Notes: a model not told the origin generated them from the letters alone. Shown: positions 1-10,402, counted from the stretch's first letter. The stretch is 64,000 nt of DNA from Trichobilharzia szidati (GCA_944472155.2 OX235271.1:79964256-80028255); one strand, 5' to 3'. Translations and numbers: made by a program.

Positions 1-35
1 TTCTACCAATTCGTGATTTAGCGTCATTGAATCGG

Positions 36-213
36 GTCCTAGTGACTGAATGGTATACGAGCTTTCCTTGTAACCGGAAGGTCCTGGGTTCGAACCTCGT
101 AGTGTGGGCACGTACTTCCGATGATTCCCAAACTAGGATGAAACAGAAGCTGTCCAGTACTCCTTGGTTTTCAATGGTTCTCTAACTGATATCAATCCGT
201 GATCAACTCGTAA
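36..213 (+). mobile_element. tRNA-headed SINE with hammerhead-like core
   Basis: A box A-like segment (near 45-56) and a box B-like GGGTTCGAACC (about 88-98) form a tRNA-derived head. A hammerhead-like core follows, with a variant TGATG element near 120 and stem II CCCAAACTAGG then ATGAAAC near 127-143. The tail ends near ATCAACTCG. An almost identical copy is at 33283-33455. Core bases are changed, so ribozyme activity is unlikely. Confidence 0.6.
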
Positions 214-215
214 AA

Positions 216-710
216 CATAACTAATCCTTAGAAACCAAACTATAGAAAATTCTCATTTCTATTTATATCCTTTACCTTTCTGTCATTGTTTTAATATCCT
301 ATCATACAATCTATGTCATATCATTGCTTTCCTCAATTATATCCTCAATCCCCTACCAAATGGGACACTAATTACAACACCTTATCAGAATTATATGAGT
401 ATTATTATTATTGTGTTTTGTTATTTTGATTGAATTTTACAGTCGGATTATTAAAAATTTGTACTTTTTCCTCTTTATTGATTAATTAGGTCATGAACTT
501 TGTTATTTCTATTCCTCTATATATAGGTAAACTATAGGCAATAGGTGTGTATGTATAGGTTCGGAAAGCCTCAGTTTGTGTTAATTTAACCAAAAACAAC
601 CTTATCAAATTATTTGCATTTGAACTAACTATATGGATATGAAGGATGCAGTACAGTGACATAAAATGAGTTCAATTCATTTTACAATGCTTGTTGTGCT
701 GATTTTAAGT
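216..710. other. AT-rich non-coding stretch
   Basis: No ORF with recognisable homology, no repeat seen elsewhere in the window and no RNA gene. Probably intron or upstream flank of the TMCC-like gene. Confidence 0.4.
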
Positions 711-718
711 AGGACTTT

Positions 719-1094
719 CAAGTATTGGTTTGTAGGGATTTTGTTTGATTGGATGGAGGATTTCATCATGAGCATCATCGGGGTTCGAACCCAGGACCTT
801 CAGGTTACAAGGCTTGCGAGCTCGTAGACCATTGAGCCACTGGGACCTGATCCAACGGCCCATGAATTCCAACTTCTGCCCATTCACGACATAGCGCGAC
901 CATTTCACAATGTCTTCTTCGATGAGCTACTGCCTCATCTCCAACCCCGGTGGGTGGGTACTGATGAAGAGTCCCAAACTAGGACGAAACATCTGTCCAG
1001 TACTCACAGGTTTTCCAGTGGTTCTCTGACTGATGTTAGCTCATGATGAAATCCTCCATCCAATCAAAAAAAATCCCTACAAAACCAATACTTG
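719..1094. mobile_element. Head-to-head SINE dimer with about 55-bp terminal inverted repeats
   Basis: The arms 719-773 and 1039-1094 are inverted copies of the same SINE tail. Inside lie a minus-strand tRNA-like head (box B GGTTCGAACCC near 782-792, reverse) and a plus-strand hammerhead-like core at about 960-990 (ATGAAGAGTCCC, then GGACGAAAC). A related composite is at 25548-25868. Confidence 0.6.
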
Positions 1095-1110
1095 AAAACC
1101 AATATTAGTT

Positions 1111-1259
1111 GTAGATCATTGAAAACTGGGGAGCCTTGGACAGCTGTTTCGTCCTGGTCTGGGACTCCTGAAAACGAACACCTCCTAACCGGCCAGGAAT
1201 TGAACCTGGGACTTTCAGGTTAGGAGATCAATCTCTTTAACCATTCAACCACCTGGACG
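1111..1259 (-). mobile_element. Degenerate tRNA-headed SINE
   Basis: On the minus strand it has a tRNA-like head (box B-like segment near 1197-1208), then a diverged hammerhead-like block (GGACGAAACAG near 1151) and the usual tail. It shares these blocks with the 719-1094 and 47311-47510 copies. Confidence 0.5.
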
Positions 1260-1682
1260 GGAATTCATTGATCCGTGAAAATTCTAATTTTGTCTATTCG
1301 TCGTATAGAGCTACTGTCAACTAATGCATTCGGTGAGTATTCACTTCACATTGATATAGTGGATCCCTTTGGCCACGACTTGTCAAAGCTTCAGGGCATC
1401 CATCCAGTGGCCGTCAGTAAGCTGGTGATTGATATTCGGGTTATAGGATTTATAGGGGCTTGATCTCGTAGTCTGTATGTCTCGGATTTGAACTGTGATG
1501 GGTACGTGGGTGTACCAATTTCCCCTAGTTTTCAATGATCTTTAACTGATGTTTTTTCTGGTGTTAAAACCTATCGATTGAAAACTCCCTTACCCTTACA
1601 AGCGTTCAAAGCTGTGTATAGTAACCTAATAATTAATTATTGAAGTATATGAATTCCGTTGCGAACACTATTACTCACTGGG

Positions 1683-1750
1683 GTTGCTGTACATCTGGTT
1701 GACGAGTCCCAAAATAGGACGAAATATACTTCAGCAACCACCAACGAAGC
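1683..1750 (+). ncRNA. Hammerhead-like remnant (Sm-alpha type)
   Basis: TGACGAG, stem II CCCAAAATAGG and CGAAAT are present. The invariant core C3 is replaced by T, so this is probably an inactive remnant. The flanks resemble the Sm-alpha-type SINE copies elsewhere in the window. Confidence 0.4.
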
Positions 1751-2828
1751 AGTACACATTGTAATTCATTTTGTTTTCATTGTATACATCGTAACGGTTA
1801 TCTGACCATTTTTTCTCTTCTCTTGATTTTTCCCTACTTTTCAACTTTATCTATCTATCGATCGATTGGTCGATTAATTTTGTTTGTTTTTTACTGATAT
1901 AATTTCAACTTTTGTTTGAAATTGTTCACTTGTAAACTGTGAACTTTTTTGAACTTTTTGTTGTTTCTTTTTCACTATCAATCACGGTTGAATTGTATGT
2001 CATTATCATTATTACTCTACGACTATTAGTACTAGTATTTATATGGTCACGTTTTTTAATGATCATTCATTGTATTATAGGTAGGTAGATAAGTGTAGGT
2101 GTAGGTGACAAACTATATGTGTAAAGTGTGAAAGAAATTAAATAGAGATTTCAATTGTTTGCTTTTGGTGTTCTATGATTGTTCTTCCTCTTTGTCTGTA
2201 TGGTTGTCCCTCTCTCTTTCCCCCCCTATCTTTCTCTCTCTCCACTTCTCGCTTTCTCCGTCTTTCTTTTAAATCTTTGTCCTTTATGTGAAATAGTAGA
2301 AACTAATTAGTAATTAACTTATTGCCTCGAAAATTTCCAATTTTTCCAGTCTTTTTTTCTATTTGTTTCAAGGTTTGTCTCTTTCCTTTTGCCTTATCCT
2401 TCAATTGTATTTTTTTCCTTTTAGGCGTGGTTCAGTAGTAGTGTAAACACTTCATTTGTTTGTTAAAATAACTACAATTTTTGTATATCCCTGAGATATT
2501 TTACAATAGATGTGTGTGTCTGACTCGGTACCTTGGGATTACTGGACAGTTAGTTGTTCAAATTGTCATATCCCAACAATGACTGTGGATATCTGAATTC
2601 CAGCTTGAACAAACTAAATTTTCCTACACTCTTCATATTACACGATCACTGACCTGTTGGATGGGTGCCTTGTCGTTATATGACAAACTTTTCTCTTTCG
2701 CCCGAACTACTACTAATCCTGCATTCTCTAACATCGATTTTTGACGTATGCAGTTTTGGTACCCGGCATCTCAAGTGATGGACTCACTTATCCTCACAGC
2801 TTCGTGGTGGTTCAATCAGATATAAATA
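1751..2828. other. AT/T-rich intronic stretch
   Basis: Pyrimidine-rich, with simple T- and CT-rich runs near 2200-2400. No supported gene or recognised element. Confidence 0.4.
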
Positions 2829-2830
2829 TT

Positions 2831-3015
2831 CAAGTGTTGGTTTACGGGGATTTGATTGGTTACAGAATTTCATCATGAGCTAACATCGGTTCGAGAACCA
2901 TTTGGTAACCTGATGAAGACTCCCAAACTAGGACGAAACAGCTGTCCAGTACTTCTCCTAGCTGGTTTTCCAATGGTTCTCTAACCGATGTCAGCTCACG
3001 ATGAAATCCTGTAAC
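2831..3015. mobile_element. Fold-back SINE-tail element with hammerhead-like loop
   Basis: Arms of about 53 nt (2858-2910 and 2963-3015) are imperfect inverted copies of the SINE tail. They flank a hammerhead-like core at about 2910-2960. It has the same architecture as 56852-56982, and a transcript would fold into a long hairpin. Confidence 0.6.
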
Positions 3016-3225
3016 CAAAAATATAGATAGTTTGACTATGTGATATTTGTGGTCATATTTCATCATCACATGGTAGAGTTGAACACAATAGGCTGTTACC
3101 TAGTGCACTTGACAGTCTTATTAGATGATTGGATATTTCTAATTCAGTTTTGATTTCCCCTTTGACTGATTGGATCGAAATGCTTGACCTATCTGGATAT
3201 GTCGCGGCTTTTCGTGCGGATGCTT

Positions 3226-3402
3226 TGACGATGTCTGAAGATTTAACCTCTCTTGAATGGTAACTAGCAGTGGAATCCTCAGGATGTTCATTTCGTCCTA
3301 TTTAAGACTCGTCAGATGGATGACTTGCCTTTCCTTAGTGAGTAATTTTGTCTACACCGAGGCTCGAACCCAGTAAACATCGTTTCAACGCCAAGGCGTT
3401 TG
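3226..3402 (-). mobile_element. Sm-alpha-like SINE with C3-intact hammerhead core
   Basis: On the minus strand there is a tRNA-like box B (GGTTCGAGCC near 3362-3371), then a hammerhead region. CTGACGAG lies at 3315-3308 and CGAAA at 3295-3291. Among the Sm-alpha-type copies with both blocks, this is the one with invariant C3 present. Stem I is weakened by an apparent insertion on its 3' side, so activity is uncertain. Confidence 0.55.
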
Positions 3403-3582
3403 GATATTTCTTCTGTTTTTTTTTTATAAAATAGTAACATATCGAGATTTTGTTATATTCATCTGTCAATCTTCTCCAATAATAATCTATTTCGTATCTC
3501 TATGCATATGAAACATTTCAAAATATATGCATATACACGTGTTTTCTTCGTACTAATATTATTCGCTTTTTTCCCCATATAG

Positions 3583-3646
3583 AGATAAAAAGAAGAACAA
3601 AAAAATTTCAAAGAGTCGTTTAGCTGTGTCGAATTTATTATACCCT
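3583..3646 (+). CDS. Probable upstream coding exon of the TMCC-like gene
   Basis: A pyrimidine-rich tract ending in ATATAG precedes a 64-nt open segment that ends at a canonical GTAAGT donor. In the frame that leaves phase 0 at the donor it encodes a basic 21-residue peptide (DKKKNKKISKSRLAV...). The downstream exon at 28229 also starts in phase 0, so the join is in frame and the intron would be about 24.6 kb. No earlier exon was identified. The call rests on splice signals, phase and lack of repeats; a transcript is needed. The acceptor could also be two bases further on. Confidence 0.5.
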
Positions 3647-3804
3647 GTAAGTTGATTGATTGATTGATTGCCTTTTTTTAGTGGAAAATTATTCACTAAT
3701 ATTTTTTTTAATCATTACATGTTATATCATATCTTCTCTGCCTTTTTAAACATTAAAATTATTCACGTTGAATGGTTAGTAGACTGTTATTGATGTGATA
3801 GGTT

Positions 3805-4085
3805 ATTACTGTTATTATTATTAGTATTCCTTTGGGTTCTGTGAGTGGAACATCTCCAGTTCACCCTATTTCTCTGCAGTCATTTTTAAGCTGAATCTAT
3901 CATTGTCCATAAGCCTTTATCTCCTCTGCATGCGAACCCCTCCATTTCATCTTCGTACTCACACCCAAGACATTTCCACTTGAGGACCTGGCCAACAACA
4001 ACCTTCTTCTCAGTGTGTCCGATTTATCTCCATTCCCTTCTGCATATTTGTTAGGCGATAGGCTCTTGACTGGTTCATTGTCATA
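3805..4085 (-). mobile_element. RTE (SR2-like) LINE 3' end
   Basis: Ends at its left side in a TAA-type repeat, as other RTE copies here do (9345, 29705, 39468), and carries the conserved terminal block that reads as ...TTCCACTCAC...CCAAAGG on the minus strand. The RT C-terminal ORF is degenerate. Confidence 0.6.
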
Positions 4086-4149
4086 TCACTGTATAGAAGT
4101 AAACTAACAATGCAACGGGTGATTGATTATTTATTGGAGATGAAACGAA

Positions 4150-4312
4150 AGTTGAGATTCAAGTGTTACTTTGTGGGATTTGATTGGTTATAGGATTTCA
4201 TCATGAGCTGATATTGGTTGGAGAACCATTGGAAAACCTAGGAGTATTGGACAGCTGTTTCATTCTAGTTTGGGACTCTTCATCAGTACGCACCCACCGG
4301 GATTTGAACCCA
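4150..4312 (-). mobile_element. tRNA-headed SINE, minus strand
   Basis: The tail is at the left (about 4152-4205), the hammerhead-like core is reversed near 4245-4290, and a box B-like segment lies near 4301-4311. The head is truncated. Confidence 0.5.
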
Positions 4313-5040
4313 GGAGATTGTGTCAGACTTCGAACGTGTGTAACTGGCCTGATAGAGTGAATGGTGGACTAGTAATCTGCAGTTTGCTGATTTGATTCCT
4401 CAATGTAGATTTTCATTTAACCTTCAAACATCACCTATTACGTTGATCTTTTAATGATTTTGCTGTATACTATGATGTAGACTGACAGTAGCTATTACAT
4501 TTTTTCGAAGTTAGTGCTAATGACAAATGAAAACTTCACAAGTGTTAAACTATCCAACTTAATGAATATAACAGTTTCACATAACAGTATCCCCCTGAGC
4601 TACAAATCTCTTCTACTGTTTTTTTCATAACTTTATAAATACATAAGGATAGTGTGATGAGTGATGATAAACGAGGAGAGGGGGAGACATATCTTGTTTC
4701 GGCTAAATTAAATTTTTGGTCAACAATTCAAACTATTAATCTCTTTAAGTCACAGTTATGTAATCGGCTGAGTAACATCATGGTCAGTTACCCCTTTTGT
4801 TTTCTGCGTATAAAGCGTTCTTAGGTGTGCATTTGAATCGACAGCATTAGTCAAATTTCTTATTTCACTGTGGGTGCTATTTAAGCCCATATCCCCACAC
4901 TGAATTATCCTCAGACTGTACTTATTATGTTTGTATTCATAATCATATTATACACCAATACTTCTCGTATACATAGTTCGGCCACTTAGTAGAGGTGTTA
5001 TTCTTTAATTAATGGATAACAAGCGTATGAATGTGTGTTG
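4313..5040. other. AT-rich stretch without recognised genes
   Basis: No recognised repeat or coding exon was seen. Confidence 0.35.
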
Positions 5041-5059
5041 GTCGCTCTATCTCTCGTGT

Positions 5060-5645
5060 GAAGTGGTATAATAGGGAGAGCAATATCTAGGTTAGGCTTC
5101 GATCGAGTGCTAGGTAAGGAGGGGAAATCAATTGACGAGACAGTGAAGCTATATTGATTGATATGGTTAGGACATGTGTTACGTATGCCTAGTCATCGCC
5201 TTCCTCGACGGGCAATGTTAGCTGATATAGGGTCAGGCTGGAAAAGAGCTAGCAGCGGTCAAACCAAAACATGGCACTGGTCAATGAAATCTACAACAGT
5301 TAGTTTAAACCAGCCACGTAGGAAGGTGTAGACTTCCTGACTGGTCGGGGTCTTCGGGATGGTAAAAACCAGTGGTTGGAAACAATTAGTGACATCGCTC
5401 AAAATCGTTCTCAATGGCTGGCGCAGATGCATCCACTCCTTGTGACTTATAATATCCAATGAAACTATATTGTTCTTCGTTATTACCATTCCTTTGTCTC
5501 ATATCCCTGTTTACTGTCTCTATTATGCATTTCTTTTTACTTTCTTCTCTTGCTTTATGTGCTGCATGGAGTGTGGTAACCTGAACTGCTGCACATCGGT
5601 GGAAAGTTCAATGCTGAAAACAGACAGAACAGACAGAATGTGTGT
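5060..5645 (+). mobile_element. 5'-truncated LINE 3' end with ACAG-repeat tail
   Basis: A broken reading frame gives LGHVLRMP..HRLPRRAML, then a GQTKTWH block and a late LKIVLNGW-like block. Such blocks are typical of the C-terminal end of non-LTR retrotransposon ORFs. The copy ends in ACAG repeats (about 5620-5638). Other copies lie near 13860, 19740, 32050, 32850 (minus), 36855, 38540 and 42770 (minus). Confidence 0.65.
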
Positions 5646-6072
5646 TGGTGATTAAGTGCTAGGATGCTCACCAACTACTCCCAGTCGACGCATTCTAATA
5701 ACTCATTTAGTAGTAAGCCTAGTAAAGACGGAAGATTATACATAAAGCTAGCAACTCCATTCCACACACAAAAAAAAAAATAACACGTCTACTAAAACTT
5801 CACAACTGTAGCTTGAAGCCGTATGTTCCACTGAGAATGTAAAGAAAAGGAGAAAAAAAGGCATACGAATCATATCGCTTTTACTAAAGTTTTAGTGGTT
5901 GGTTAGGTAGCATGGTCGTCAATTTCCACACAAGGTGTGTGCCTTATATACCGCCACCTGATGAATAATACCTTCATTTTCTGAATGATACACTTTGCAT
6001 CAATTCCCTCCTTGTCTGTTTCAAGCCTTTTTGTGTGTGTGCATCATTTTGTACATCTGTTATTTCAAAATC

Positions 6073-6240
6073 ATCGTGGCACAGTGTTTAGGACTCTCAC
6101 CGACTATGCACATGGTCCGGGGTTCGATCTCCTGCTGACGCGCACACCTGATATCAATAGTCGGTCTGCATAATTTGGGCTACCGATATCACATGCTGAA
6201 AATTTCATACTTGTACCAAAAATACGGTATGGAATCAAGC
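6073..6240 (+). mobile_element. tRNA-headed SINE with CR1-like tail
   Basis: Head with box A-like and box B-like (GGGTTCGATC, about 6119-6128) segments, close to the SINEs at 22169 and 27252. The tail differs: from about 6194 (TGCTGAAAATT...) it resembles the 3' end of the CR1-like LINE at 51709-55120. A second copy is at 46118-46311. Confidence 0.55.
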
Positions 6241-6810
6241 TGTAATCAAAATTTTAAAAAAATAAAATGAAAAACGATACCAGGAAAAAAAGAAAACAAA
6301 AACTGGCACATTTATTTTTTCTCTCCTCACATCTTTTACGCATAGATTTTGTTTGATTTTAACCTGCGCATACCCACAGTCATCATCATCATCTTTCAAC
6401 TTTTATATCATGTGAAATTTTTTTAAAACATGATATTCACATTTGATGTGTACCTCTTTGTCTTTTCTCAGAGGAAAAACAAAGTAACAATAACAACACG
6501 GAGATATGGATAATATTACCATCTTTCCTTATATGTGTGTGTGTGTTTAGATTACTGAAGGCCTTATGATTAAGATTGGCCTACACGATTACATCGGCGT
6601 GTAGTTAATTAATTAGTTAGTCAGTCTGTTTGTAGAGTTTTTCTTTTACAAAGTGTTTGTTTTTCTCAACTTCTAGTTATTTTGTTTTCCTTACAATAAG
6701 AGCAATTAATCTTCTAGTCATTGCTGTCTTTTTTGTCGTTTTTTTTTTCTCCTGATGTTGAGATTATTACTTTAAGAAGAGGAAAAGTTGACTTTATAAG
6801 AGTATGGTTA

Positions 6811-6941
6811 TTTCGATAAAGAAAGGAAGACGAAATTTGCAGTATAAAATGATATCATTCTATTTCACAGGTTCTCATCAGCTGCAGACTACCTGAAATT
6901 ACAATGGTTATATAAATGATAATAACATACTTTAATGTTTG
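6811..6941 (-). repeat. PLE left terminal inverted repeat
   Basis: Reverse complement of 9185-9315. It overlaps the start codon of the ORF at 6935 and carries an antisense-oriented hammerhead at 6838-6890. Confidence 0.8.
6838..6890 (-). ncRNA. Hammerhead ribozyme in PLE left repeat
   Basis: Mirror copy of the motif at 9236-9288: CTGATGAG reads on the minus strand at 6881-6874, and the predicted cleavage follows the base at 6843. It lies antisense to the PLE ORF. Confidence 0.6.
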
Positions 6942-8911
6942 AAGAATTCCCAGAATCACCTGAACGCTACGTCTGTAATCTATCAAAATTACAATTAAAC
7001 AAAATCGAATTAGAAGCCTTATCTCTAGGATTCAAGTTTCACGTCCCCAAGAAGCAGATCAGTCGTATAGATACAGAAGCACAATTCGAACACTTATACC
7101 ATCAACTCCAGGACCTGAAACCCTTAGACGAAGACAAAAGAGGATGGCTAAAGTCTAAACTTGTTGATATTGCTAACCAATACCACATATCGCCAATGGA
7201 GAAGCAAAAGATGCTGACCGAAGAGCATAGAATAGCTCTGAAGAAACTATATGAGAACGATGAAATCGTCATATTTAGACCCGATAAAGGCTCTGGGGTT
7301 GTTATAATGAACAAAGCTGATTATATTCATAAAATGATGACAATTCTAAACGACAAAGAAAAATTCCAAGTAGACAACAGAAAAGATGGCACAACGTCGT
7401 TTGAAAATAAAGTAAATAAATGTCTCAAAGAACTTCTAATGAAGAAACTAATCAACAGCGAAACATACAATAAACTGAAGTCAAAAGGTGGACGCCTGCC
7501 TTTTATGTACGGCCTACCGAAAATCCATAAAGCAAACGTGCCTTTAAGACCAATCTTGTCAATGATTGACTCACCATGCCACAAGTTAGCTCAATGGTTA
7601 GCTGATTCCATAGAGCCAATTCGAATTAAATTTGCAACCCATAGCCTGAAGGATAGCTACCAATTCTCCAAGGAAGTCGACAACATTGACATATCAGACA
7701 AACTCATGGTATCGTATGACGTGACCTCCTTGTTCACAAACGTACCACTGATGGAAACGATTGATATCATTTGTAAACAAACGGATCTACTACCGTTACC
7801 GGAAACAGAGATGAAGCGACTACTGCTGCTCTGCACAAAAGATATTCAATTCAAATTCGACAATCAACTCTACCGACAAATTGATGGGGTCGCTATGGGT
7901 TCACCTCTGGGACCTATCCTGGCTGATATCTTCATGGGCTACCTTGAACAGACACAACTAAGTTCTGCTATCAATGGAACAACCTACTATCGCCGATATG
8001 TTGATGACACATTTGTTGTTTGCAACGACATGGATCACGCATCGGCATTATATGATCGCCTAAATGAGATTCATCCAAATATCAAGTTCACCATGGAATA
8101 TGAACATAAAAATGAGTTCAATTTCCTGGATCTAAATGTAAAAACAACAAACGAAGGCATAATTGAAAAGTCCATCTATAGAAAAGAAACCTGGACTGGA
8201 CAATATCTTCACTATAACAGCTTTTGTCCCATAAGCTATAAACGTGGATTAGTGAGGACTTTGTACGACAGAGCCAGGAAGCTATGTTCACCAAACAAGG
8301 TCGAAGAAGAACTAGATTTCATCGAGAAATGCCTGAGGGAAAACGGATATCCTAAAGGCTTTATACAGAAGTACAGCAGAGAAAAAGATAAGAAAGAAAA
8401 GCATCCAACTGTAGAAAAGAAAAAAGTGTTTATTTGTCTCCCATTCAAAGGAGATGCAGTTTCACAAAAGATTGACAGAAGACTGAAAGGAGCAATAAAT
8501 AGAAGCTTCCCGGCAGCAAAACTCATAACAGTATACAACACCACTCCTTCCATGATCAACTCAAAACTGGATAAATACCCTGCTGATGTCACCTCCAACT
8601 GCGTTTATGAATTTACGTGCACTTGCGGGAGCAAGTACATTGGAAGGACAGAAAGAAGGGCTTCTATCCGGTTTTCTGAACATATTCCAAGAAATCTATG
8701 CCTGAAAGGAAGCAAATATTCTCAGAGTGCAATTACCAGACATATTGTTGATACCGGACATCTCGTAGAGATCTCTAAGTCCTTCAAAATATTAAATAGA
8801 CAAAGGACAGCAAATTTACTACGATTTGCCGAAGCGATCGCAATCAAACGATTTAAACCAGACTTATGCATACAGAAAGAGAGTGTGATTAACCTCTCAC
8901 TCCCTTGGTAA
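6935..8911 (+). CDS. PLE reverse transcriptase with GIY-YIG endonuclease
   Basis: This 658-aa protein would copy element RNA at nicked chromosomal sites. Residues 116-121 (PDKGSG), 193-197 (GLPKI) and 261-271 (YDVTSLFTNVP) belong to RT motifs; catalytic YVDD is at 355-358. A basic linker near 480-500 leads to the C-terminal GIY-YIG nuclease: VY at 557-558, KYIG at 567-570 followed by R571, and the expected downstream glutamate near 633. The first in-frame ATG at 6935 follows a TAA at 6923 and sits inside the left terminal repeat. There are no stops or frameshifts, so it may encode active enzyme. Homologous tail fragments recur at 42071, 51373 and 55130, and a more distant PLE tail at 13520, 17895 and 43030. 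Confidence 0.9.
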   Translation: MFEEFPESPERYVCNLSKLQLNKIELEALSLGFKFHVPKKQISRIDTEAQFEHLYHQLQDLKPLDEDKRGWLKSKLVDIANQYHISPMEKQKMLTEEHRIALKKLYENDEIVIFRPDKGSGVVIMNKADYIHKMMTILNDKEKFQVDNRKDGTTSFENKVNKCLKELLMKKLINSETYNKLKSKGGRLPFMYGLPKIHKANVPLRPILSMIDSPCHKLAQWLADSIEPIRIKFATHSLKDSYQFSKEVDNIDISDKLMVSYDVTSLFTNVPLMETIDIICKQTDLLPLPETEMKRLLLLCTKDIQFKFDNQLYRQIDGVAMGSPLGPILADIFMGYLEQTQLSSAINGTTYYRRYVDDTFVVCNDMDHASALYDRLNEIHPNIKFTMEYEHKNEFNFLDLNVKTTNEGIIEKSIYRKETWTGQYLHYNSFCPISYKRGLVRTLYDRARKLCSPNKVEEELDFIEKCLRENGYPKGFIQKYSREKDKKEKHPTVEKKKVFICLPFKGDAVSQKIDRRLKGAINRSFPAAKLITVYNTTPSMINSKLDKYPADVTSNCVYEFTCTCGSKYIGRTERRASIRFSEHIPRNLCLKGSKYSQSAITRHIVDTGHLVEISKSFKILNRQRTANLLRFAEAIAIKRFKPDLCIQKESVINLSLPW

Positions 8912-9184
8912 CTGAATTTTGATTTTGATTAGTCATCAGTGATCTCAACTCACTGAGCAAATCTCAATCTTATAAACTGTAAATGCTTTTGTTTTTTGGA
9001 GTTGCCATGTGAACCTACAAACTAACACTGTTTCTGTTAATCAATTTTTCTGTTTTCTGTCTTACCTCTCCCCCCTCTTTTCAACTCTGAAAGTGTATAA
9101 ATTGATGATGATAACTTAAACTAAAATTGTAATGCTTTCATTCTTTTTTGGATGCGTCAATTTTATCTCTTCTCTACTACTAAT

Positions 9185-9315
9185 CAAACATTAAAGTATG
9201 TTATTATCATTTATATAACCATTGTAATTTCAGGTAGTCTGCAGCTGATGAGAACCTGTGAAATAGAATGATATCATTTTATACTGCAAATTTCGTCTTC
9301 CTTTCTTTATCGAAA
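9185..9315 (+). repeat. PLE right terminal inverted repeat
   Basis: Inverted copy of 6811-6941. It carries the hammerhead in the same sense as the ORF, as known for PLE terminal repeats. Confidence 0.8.
9236..9288 (+). ncRNA. Hammerhead ribozyme in PLE right repeat
   Basis: Core CTGATGAG is at 9245-9252 and GAAA at 9260-9263. Stem III pairs 9263-9272 with 9273-9282 (10 consecutive pairs, one G-U, before loop closure). Stem I pairs 9240-9244 with 9284-9288. The cleavage triplet is ATA ending at 9283. Stem II is minimal (G-U closing pair), which weakens the call, but the rest fits. Confidence 0.65.
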
Positions 9316-9344
9316 TTTATCAAGGGAACCAGTTGTATGAAGTA

Positions 9345-9770
9345 TGGTTATTATTGTTATTCCCTTGGATTCCTAGTGGAACATAGGGCTTCAACTACAC
9401 CTCTCCCCTTGCTTCTGTCTTCTGCTGTACTTTTCACCTGCATCCATGTTAATCCATACTGTTTCAACTCCTCTTCACACGATCTCCTCCATGTCACACT
9501 TGGACGTCCCACTCGCCGCTTTCCTTTCGGGTTCCACTCGAGCTATGGCCTGACCCGCGATCTCACCCAACGGCCTCCTCAGCGAGTGTCCAATCCATCT
9601 CCACTTTCTTCTGCATATTTGTTGAGCGATTGGTTCTTGTTTTGTTTGTCCCCCTAGTTTCTTGTTGGTGATTCTTTCCGGTCATCTAATCTTGAGTATA
9701 GAACGAAGACAGTTGTTGATAAAGGTCTGCAGCCTGTTGGTAGATTTGCATCGTCTCAAGTTTGATAACC
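9345..9770 (-). mobile_element. RTE (SR2-like) LINE, 3' end of RT ORF
   Basis: On the minus strand a frame broken by stops and shifts gives NNCLRSILKIR, then RRKWRWIGHSLRRPLGE and related blocks, the usual C-terminal region of RTE-clade ORFs. It ends with the conserved 3' block (CCCTATGTTCCACTAGGAA) and a TAA-type tail at 9345-9358, abutting the PLE. Confidence 0.7.
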
Positions 9771-10063
9771 AGGGATTACCTGACAACTGTTCCATCCTAG
9801 TGTTCGTGGTTCTTCAGCATTGCGCACCCATAATCCCACTGGGAGTCGTCGAACCAAAGACTTTCAGTTTATGAGACGAGCTCATTGGTCATGCAGTCAC
9901 TGCAGTGTCCTATGAATTCCAACTCCGGTTTATTCGCGATTATGTGTCTGCGCCACCACTAACCAATGTCGTCAGCGAGTACTCATCCCCACATCCGATC
10001 TGTTATTAATCTCCTTGATCACACTTGAAATCATTGAAATCTCTACAAATTAGCACTTGAAAA

Positions 10064-10402
10064 TTTGAATAAAGCAAAAACAACAGTGGTTTGTGCAGAA
10101 TAATATGCTACCATCATTTGTTTTGTTGGCTTCTCATCAGCTGCTTACAGCCTTAATGAATTATTACGTTTATCTGCGGGAGATTCCGGAACATCCTTCC
10201 CACTGAAATCATGTAAAATTTGTAAGTATGCTAAAAATTGTGTGTACAGCCTAAACAAATTATTAATAATTTATACAGGCTGCAAACAGAGAGATGATGA
10301 GAGAAGCCAACGAAATAAATGATGGTACCATATTATTCTGCACAAACCACACTTTTGTTCTTGCTTTATTCAAATTCATCAAGGGGAATAAATGTATGAA
10401 AC
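10064..10402 (+). mobile_element. Gutted PLE, inverted repeats only
   Basis: Arms 10064-10143 and 10293-10374 are inverted copies of about 80 bp, separated by about 150 bp without ORF. The right arm is followed by ATTCATCAAGGGG...GTATGAA, the same tail as the intact PLE at 9316-9341. Hammerhead-like elements (TGATGAG and CGAAAT near 10293-10315) are present, with core C3 lost in the right arm. The RT ORF is gone. Confidence 0.65.

Larger units (their letters stand above)
6811..9341 (+). mobile_element. Full-length Penelope-like element
   Basis: Inverted terminal repeats of 131 bp (6811-6941 and 9185-9315) flank a single 658-codon ORF at 6935-8911. A short tail (about 9316-9341, ...ATCAAGGG...GTATGAAG) recurs at the second PLE near 10376-10402. 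Repeats around an RT + GIY-YIG ORF, with a hammerhead in the terminal repeat, are known PLE hallmarks. The intact ORF and apparently identical hammerhead segments in the two repeats suggest a young insertion. A target-site duplication was not clear. Confidence 0.85.

Noticed and set aside
9668..9874. Plus-strand ORF of 70 codons as a gene
   Set aside because: It lies antisense to the RTE C-terminal region; it is a shadow.
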